Below the pieces are notes generated by a model. That model was not told the origin of the DNA, did not search any database, and saw only the letters and a program-made list of their open reading frames with translations. A stretch of DNA of 10,254 nt from an uncultured Flavobacteriia bacterium (GTDB taxonomy: Bacteria > Bacteroidota > Bacteroidia > Flavobacteriales_D > Crocinitomicaceae). Both the position numbers and the translations under genes were made by a program. This document shows, piece by piece, positions 6,172 to 10,254 of this stretch. The DNA lies in the NCBI GenBank assembly GCA_903928365.1, contig CAIYQV010000298.1, positions 1 to 10,254 of the forward strand, written 5' to 3'. Numbering within the stretch: position 1 is the first letter of the stretch; every line of letters begins with the position of its first letter.

Positions 6172-7446
6172 TTACCAGGAAAACAGCGGTCTTTGTCCCA
6201 TCAATGCATTTACTTCACTACGAACTTGTGCAATTACAGCCTCATTTCCGGTGTTCATCAATACCTTGTCGATCAAATCAACCACTTCAGCCATCTCATT
6301 TTCCTTCACGCCCCGAGAGGTAATCGCAGGCGTTCCGACACGAATTCCTGAAGTTACGAAAGGCGATTCGGTATCAAAAGGAACCATGTTTTTGTTTACA
6401 GTGATATCCGCACTGACAAGCGCATTCTCCGCATCTTTTCCGGTAACACCTTTTGAACGAAGATCAATGAGCATGGAATGGTTGTCTGTCCCTCCGGAAA
6501 TGATATGGTATCCTTTTTTGATGAATTCATCAGCCATAACCGATGCGTTGGTCTTTACCTGGCTCATGTATTGTTTGTAATTGTCCGTCAATGCCTCACC
6601 AAATGCGACTGCTTTTGCTGCGATCACATGCTCAAGCGGTCCACCTTGTATTCCCGGGAATACCGCTGCGTCTAATAGTGCGGCCATGGATTTTGGGTTT
6701 CCATTATTCCACTTAAGTCCGAATGGATTGTCAAAATTATGTCGCAACATGATCACCCCACCACGCGGTCCACGAAGCGTTTTGTGGGTAGTTGTGGTAA
6801 CAATGTGACAATGTTCCAGTGGGTCGTTCAATAAACCGGCTGCGATTAATCCTGCTGGGTGCGAGATGTCAGCCAATACCAATGCACCTATCTGATCAGC
6901 AACTTTACGAATTCGAGTATAGTCCCAATCGCGACTATAAGCAGAAGCACCGCAGATGATCATTTTTGGTTTTTCACGAAGTGCCACTTCTTCCATCATG
7001 TCATAATCTACACGCCCCGTTTCCTTATTTACACCATAGAAATAAGGTTGATACATTTTTCCTGAGAAATTCACGGGAGAACCATGCGTGAGGTGTCCGC
7101 CATGAGAAAGATCGAAACCTAATATTTTATCTCCTGCCTGTAAACACGCCAGAAAAACAGCAGCATTGGCCTGAGCACCAGAGTGTGGTTGAACATTGGC
7201 CCAAGTTGCACCGAATACCTGACAAAGACGATCAATAGCAAGCTGTTCTACCTTGTCTACTACTTCACAGCCACCGTAATAACGTTTTCCTGGCAATCCT
7301 TCAGCATACTTGTTGGTTAAGACGCTTCCCATGGCTTGCATCACTTGCTCGCTTACAAAGTTCTCTGAAGCGATCAGTTCGATTCCATGCAACTGACGTT
7401 GTTTTTCTGCTTCAATAAGGTCAAAGATCTCGTTGTCTCTGTTCAT
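6172..7446 (-). CDS. glyA: Serine hydroxymethyltransferase
   Basis: A 424-residue PLP enzyme that interconverts serine and glycine while loading one-carbon units onto tetrahydrofolate; cytoplasmic. Motifs: [29 protein letters not shown], the PLP-phosphate region [23 protein letters not shown] with the Asp contacting the PLP ring, and [14 protein letters not shown] with the Schiff-base Lys at about 222. All are intact. I choose ATG 7446 ([11 protein letters not shown]) because family members usually begin with a short 'RD..IF.LI' start. ATG 7452 would add only Met-Ile. The longer frame from ATG 7500 would overlap the upstream epimerase gene by 44 bases and add residues without family resemblance. 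It lies 10 bases after the epimerase stop and 10 before the PH gene. Confidence 0.95.
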   Translation of the reverse strand: MNRDNEIFDLIEAEKQRQLHGIELIASENFVSEQVMQAMGSVLTNKYAEGLPGKRYYGGCEVVDKVEQLAIDRLCQVFGATWANVQPHSGAQANAAVFLACLQAGDKILGFDLSHGGHLTHGSPVNFSGKMYQPYFYGVNKETGRVDYDMMEEVALREKPKMIICGASAYSRDWDYTRIRKVADQIGALVLADISHPAGLIAAGLLNDPLEHCHIVTTTTHKTLRGPRGGVIMLRHNFDNPFGLKWNNGNPKSMAALLDAAVFPGIQGGPLEHVIAAKAVAFGEALTDNYKQYMSQVKTNASVMADEFIKKGYHIISGGTDNHSMLIDLRSKGVTGKDAENALVSADITVNKNMVPFDTESPFVTSGIRVGTPAITSRGVKENEMAEVVDLIDKVLMNTGNEAVIAQVRSEVNALMGQRPLFSW

Positions 7447-7456
7447 GATCATCGTA

Positions 7457-8380
7457 TTAGTTATTGTAATTTTCTGAATATATCGTTGCCAAACCTTCAT
7501 CGAGAGAAGTGAGTGGCTTGAAACCCGTTAAAGCAAGCAATTTATCGGAGCTTCCCACACGGCGTTCTACTTCGTAATCGTATCGTTTTTTCGGTGCTTC
7601 CAGGTAAATGATATCCGAATTCGAGCCAGTAATCTTTTTTATTCGTTCGGCTAGATCCGTAATGCACCACTCAGCCTCATTCGCAATATTTACGATGTGA
7701 CACCCATTCGTATCTATGAGTCGAACGCACGCTTCAACAGTGTCATCGATGTATGTGAAATCGCGTGTTTGTTTTCCGGAACCAAAAACTGTGATTGGTT
7801 CGCCTTCTGAGGCCTGTTCAAAGAAACGCGGAACTACCATACGGTTATCCTGGTTTTTACCGTAAACATTGAAGAAACGAAGGGATATGACGTTTAGACC
7901 TTTCTCCTCATGGTGAGAAGCCAGATAGATCTCATTATAGCGTTTCGCCATCGCATAGGACGTTCTCGGGTCTACCAAAACTTCTTCGGTAAGCGCATTT
8001 TCTATCGCTGAGTGACCATAAATCCCGCTTGTTGAGGCATACATGATTTTCTTTACGTTGTTGATGAAGGCTGCTTCAACTACATTCCGCGTTCCGATCA
8101 CCTCTACATCCATCGTCTCCACAGGATTGTCTGCAACAATATCCACTCCCAAAACTGCAGCAAAGTGAAAGATAAGATCACAATTTTTACTGGCACGAAT
8201 GACGGTTTCCTGATCGCGCACATCGCCTTTGATGAATTCGACACTGGCGTAGGTTTCCTTATCAAGTTTGTTTCCACGAAGTAAGGAGTCAAGTACTACG
8301 ACCGAATGGCCATCGTTTACCAGTCTTTTCGCCAGATTACTTCCTATGAATCCTGCTCCTCCTGTGATAAGTACCTTCAT
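7457..8380 (-). CDS. NAD-dependent epimerase/dehydratase (nucleotide-sugar, extended SDR)
   Basis: A 307-residue extended SDR enzyme. The NAD-binding motif TGGAGFIG is at 6-13, Asp31 follows the second strand (NAD rather than NADP), GDVRD is at 52-56 and HFAA at 72-75. The catalytic set is Thr117/Ser118 (YASTSGIYG) with Tyr142 and Lys146 (YAMAK). LRFFNVYG (167-174) and the loop around TRDFTYIDD are typical of UDP-glucose 4-epimerase, UDP-glucuronate decarboxylase and GDP-sugar dehydratase relatives; the exact substrate cannot be told. Such enzymes supply sugars for surface polysaccharide or LPS. The ATG at 8380 places the Rossmann motif at the expected position. It is 41 bases after the NlpC/P60 gene and 10 before glyA, with no TAnnTTTG box between, so it is probably co-transcribed. 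Confidence 0.9.
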   Translation of the reverse strand: MKVLITGGAGFIGSNLAKRLVNDGHSVVVLDSLLRGNKLDKETYASVEFIKGDVRDQETVIRASKNCDLIFHFAAVLGVDIVADNPVETMDVEVIGTRNVVEAAFINNVKKIMYASTSGIYGHSAIENALTEEVLVDPRTSYAMAKRYNEIYLASHHEEKGLNVISLRFFNVYGKNQDNRMVVPRFFEQASEGEPITVFGSGKQTRDFTYIDDTVEACVRLIDTNGCHIVNIANEAEWCITDLAERIKKITGSNSDIIYLEAPKKRYDYEVERRVGSSDKLLALTGFKPLTSLDEGLATIYSENYNN

Positions 8381-8421
8381 GTTTATTTTTTTGCGAATAT
8401 CGTTATTATTTCATTGAATCT

Positions 8422-9177
8422 TTACATCCTTCGAACGGAATGCAAGTGGTGCGTAAGTTCATTCGTTTCTGAATGGCGTATCCCTTCTTCTGTAAGTGTA
8501 TCAATGCGCACCCAACCCGATGCGTGAATGAATTGACCTTCCAAACCGCAAAAACCAACGTGGATGATCTTTCCCGAGCTATTATGAAAGAAGCCGAGAT
8601 CTCCTGGTTCTATGTCGGTAAATGAAATTTCACGGCCACATTCAATTTGTTGTGAAGCATCCCTTGGGATGTTTAGGTCAAAAAATCTTAATACGGTTTG
8701 TGTTAATCCTGAACAGTCAATTCCAAAAGGAGATTTACCACCCCACAAGTACGGGGTGTTTAAGTAAGATAGTGCTAAGTCCACGGAGGTTTTCCATGTT
8801 TTTTCGAAAGGATCACTCATGAAAGTAAAAGCATCACTGCCGATCATAAAGGAACCATCGTGTTCAAAAGGAACAAATGATCCGCGCACAATTTGTTGAA
8901 TTCCCCAGGGCGTTTCAATTGAACATGTCTGGGATGAAAGCAACGTTTGACCGTCCATCCAACGTTTCCATTCTTTTTCGGTTAAATTCCGAAAGTGTTT
9001 TTTATCGGCAAATCCCTGATAGCCATCCAGTAACGTTTCGATTTTAACCCAGGAATGATTGATTTCCTCAATAATTCGAACAGTTTCGCCAAAAAGCAGT
9101 TGGCTTACCATTTCAGAATCATCCTTTGCCTCTGCTCTGAGCGGGGATAGACTTACTAAACAATACGCGAAGTTCAT
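8422..9177 (-). CDS. SH3b-NlpC/P60 cysteine peptidase, cytoplasmic (YkfC-like dipeptidyl peptidase VI type)
   Basis: A 251-residue two-domain peptidase. Residues 4-60 form a bacterial SH3-like domain (VSLSPLRAEAKDDSEMVSQL, then WVKI and GYQGFADK). Residues 130-250 are NlpC/P60, with the catalytic Cys155 in GIDCSGL, His206 in HVGF and His218 in IHASG. The family cleaves gamma-D-glutamyl-diamino acid bonds in peptidoglycan peptides. There is no signal peptide: the N-terminus runs straight into the first SH3 strand, so it likely acts in the cytoplasm on recycled muropeptides, like YkfC. ATG 9177 overlaps the stop of the DinB-fold gene in an ATGA arrangement (4 nt), indicating coupling. No other recycling genes are visible. 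Confidence 0.88.
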   Translation of the reverse strand: MNFAYCLVSLSPLRAEAKDDSEMVSQLLFGETVRIIEEINHSWVKIETLLDGYQGFADKKHFRNLTEKEWKRWMDGQTLLSSQTCSIETPWGIQQIVRGSFVPFEHDGSFMIGSDAFTFMSDPFEKTWKTSVDLALSYLNTPYLWGGKSPFGIDCSGLTQTVLRFFDLNIPRDASQQIECGREISFTDIEPGDLGFFHNSSGKIIHVGFCGLEGQFIHASGWVRIDTLTEEGIRHSETNELTHHLHSVRRM

Positions 9178-9773
9178 GCTTCACTGCTGTTTTTAGGGAA
9201 GTTTTTGTTTGATATGTTATTAAGCACTTGTTGGACGTGTCGCTCATTATGGTAAATGACGAACATCAGCGCATCACCCAATCGTAATCTGATCAATTTT
9301 GAAATAGAGATGGGAATTCGGACTTTACGGAGACTCACATTGGCCGCTTTCCTGATGATGTTCAAAAGTTCTTTTTGACTTTCTAAAAAAGTGCTCACGC
9401 TATTGTCAAGTAGGATCTCTTTATTGAAACTTGGGTTGTAAATTCTCGGCGAACGTAATTTTCTTTTGACATTGCGCGCATTTCCAAGTTTCATGGATAT
9501 CCAAGCAGATCTCCCAAGAGGAGAAGAAATGAAAGTCTGCCGTGGTTCTCTGAATCTTGTTTTGTCAATTCTTCTTGAAATGACCTCGTTGTAATAAAGC
9601 GCATATTCATTCAAATGCGCTAATATTTCCAGAATTGACCAACTGGAATGATCTTTTTTCCAGTTTAACTGTTCAGTTGATAGCACAGTGGCATGGTCTT
9701 CAATTACTTTCAGGTTGGTCGCTGTGATCGCTTCCAGTTCCTGCAATAGTTCTTTTGTTCGGAAGGTATTCAT
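9174..9773 (-). CDS. DinB-fold (DinB_2-like) putative metal-dependent protein
   Basis: A 199-residue predicted four-helix-bundle protein of the DinB/YfiT superfamily. Support: LSTEQLNWKKDHSSWSILEI (31-50) followed by LAHLNEY with His53, and near the C-terminus LGDALMFVIYHNERHVQQ with His175 and His179; these three histidines match the usual metal triad. The stretch 70-120 is rich in Arg and Lys. Family functions include thiol transferases (for example with bacillithiol) and hydrolases, but many members are uncharacterised, so no reaction is assigned. It is the first gene of a five-gene leftward cluster, overlaps the NlpC/P60 gene by 4 bases and has a -7 promoter box just upstream. ATG 9773 fits the length of the family. 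Confidence 0.8.
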   Translation of the reverse strand: MNTFRTKELLQELEAITATNLKVIEDHATVLSTEQLNWKKDHSSWSILEILAHLNEYALYYNEVISRRIDKTRFREPRQTFISSPLGRSAWISMKLGNARNVKRKLRSPRIYNPSFNKEILLDNSVSTFLESQKELLNIIRKAANVSLRKVRIPISISKLIRLRLGDALMFVIYHNERHVQQVLNNISNKNFPKNSSEA

Positions 9774-9781
9774 TCGTGGGT

Positions 9782-9789
9782 CAAATGTA
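9782..9789 (-). promoter_or_regulatory. Candidate Bacteroidota -7 promoter box for the DinB-NlpC-epimerase-glyA cluster
   Basis: On the minus strand the sequence is TACATTTG, an exact TAnnTTTG match, ending only 8 bases before the ATG at 9773. If real, the transcript would be nearly leaderless. A TTG lies 13 bases upstream (9803-9805), closer than the usual -33 spacing. Confidence 0.45.
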
Positions 9790-9867
9790 TAATCTTAAAG
9801 CGCAACTTTGCTGCTCGATGGCATTTTTTTGCCCTATTTTTATCAACGTTGTTGTTCTAATATTTTC

Positions 9868-9875
9868 TACTTTCG
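9868..9875 (+). promoter_or_regulatory. Weak candidate -7 promoter box for surE
   Basis: TACTTTCG matches TAnnTTTG with one mismatch and lies 6 bases before the surE ATG. A TTG is found 13 bases upstream at 9852-9854 (another at 9849-9851). The position in a divergent intergenic region supports it; the sequence match alone is weak. Confidence 0.3.
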
Positions 9876-9881
9876 TTGCTT

Positions 9882-10254
9882 ATGAAGGAAAATGCAGAGA
9901 AGCCTTTGATCCTGGTCACGAATGATGATGGTATTTCATCTAAAGGGATTCGTTCATTGGTAGAAATCGCATCCAAACACGGAGAGGTTGTTGTGGTGGC
10001 TCCTGATAAAGCGCAATCCGGAATGGGGCATGCGATTACGGTGAATCAGATTCTGCGACTGGATAGCTCTCAGATCTTTGCGCCAATTCAGTCTTTTACT
10101 TGCTCAGGAACACCTGTAGATTGCGTGAAACTTGGAATATCTGAAGTCTTGCATCGCCGACCTGATTTAATTGTTTCAGGGATTAATCACGGAGAAAACA
10201 CATCGACGAATGTGCTTTATTCAGGAACGATGTCTGCCGCTGTGGAAGGAGCTA
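9882..10254 (+). CDS. surE: 5'/3'-nucleotidase SurE (partial, cut by the window edge)
   Basis: The first 124 codons of a SurE-family nucleoside monophosphate phosphatase, also active on short polyphosphate in some species. Reading from ATG 9882: LILVTNDDGISSKGI (9-23) with metal ligands Asp15 and Asp16, VAPDKAQSGMGHAIT (39-53) with Ser46, CSGTPVDCVKLG (74-85), and VSGINHGENTS (98-108) with Asn102, then YSGTMSAAVEGA at the edge. All four metal-binding residues equivalent to E. coli Asp8, Asp9, Ser39 and Asn92 are present, and nothing in the visible half is damaged. It is transcribed away from the DinB cluster across a 108-base gap. Downstream genes are unseen. Confidence 0.95.
   Translation, partial: MKENAEKPLILVTNDDGISSKGIRSLVEIASKHGEVVVVAPDKAQSGMGHAITVNQILRLDSSQIFAPIQSFTCSGTPVDCVKLGISEVLHRRPDLIVSGINHGENTSTNVLYSGTMSAAVEGA

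Noticed and set aside
7447..7500. Longer glyA start at ATG 7500
   Set aside because: It would overlap the epimerase gene by 44 bases and adds 18 residues without family resemblance.
7457..8380. Idea that the epimerase is ADP-heptose epimerase (HldD), completing a heptose pathway with gmhA
   Set aside because: The catalytic region ([18 protein letters not shown]) looks like UDP- or GDP-sugar epimerases/decarboxylases rather than HldD, and the gene is in a different cluster from gmhA.
9820..9833. GGCA-T7-GCC hairpin in the surE upstream region as a terminator
   Set aside because: The stem is only about 4 bp and no converging gene ends there; it is probably chance in AT-rich sequence.
1..10254. 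CRISPR arrays, insertion sequences, tRNA or rRNA genes, phage or defence genes
   Set aside because: No spaced direct repeats, transposase-like frames, cloverleaf-like segments or defence domains were seen on either strand by reading.

Overview
The window looks like ordinary chromosomal core sequence from a member of the Bacteroidota, most likely Flavobacteriales and perhaps close to the Fluviicola/Crocinitomicaceae group (the finer placement is a guess from recall). The evidence is: a Bacteroidota-type OstA-like protein next to purA, a STAS gene and a Fur homologue; Bacteroidota -7 promoter boxes (TAnnTTTG) just upstream of several genes; A-rich leaders without clear Shine-Dalgarno sequences; and signal peptides ending in Ser-Gln or Ala-Gln.

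Layout. (1) Positions 1-90 hold the last 29 codons of a rightward gene, probably a RelA/SpoT-type (p)ppGpp enzyme. (2) Positions 84-4353 are a leftward cluster, in transcription order gmhA (LPS heptose synthesis), a fur-like regulator, a single-domain STAS protein, purA and an OstA-like envelope protein. From fur onward the junctions are very tight (3-nt gap, 4-nt overlap, 1-nt gap), so fur-STAS-purA-ostA is almost certainly one transcript; gmhA may be joined to it or transcribed separately. (3) Positions 4354-4458 are a divergent promoter region. (4) Rightward, a small secreted protein of unknown function is followed by a strong intrinsic terminator and, two bases after its T tract, by an SDR oxidoreductase gene. 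(5) Positions 5718-9773 are a second leftward cluster, in transcription order a DinB-fold protein, a cytoplasmic SH3b-NlpC/P60 peptidase, a nucleotide-sugar epimerase/dehydratase, glyA and a membrane-anchored bacterial PH-domain protein. (6) Positions 9774-9881 are a second divergent promoter region, followed by the start of surE, which runs off the right edge.

Common themes are the cell envelope (gmhA, OstA-like, NlpC/P60, epimerase) and purine or one-carbon metabolism (purA, glyA, surE, the RelA/SpoT tail). I see no mobile element, CRISPR array, RNA gene, prophage or defence system, and no gene-free stretch over about 110 bases. I found no convincing new system. The points most worth a second look are the terminator directly before the SDR start codon, a palindrome over the fur promoter box, a Fur homologue lacking the usual zinc cysteines, and convergent genes whose ends overlap.
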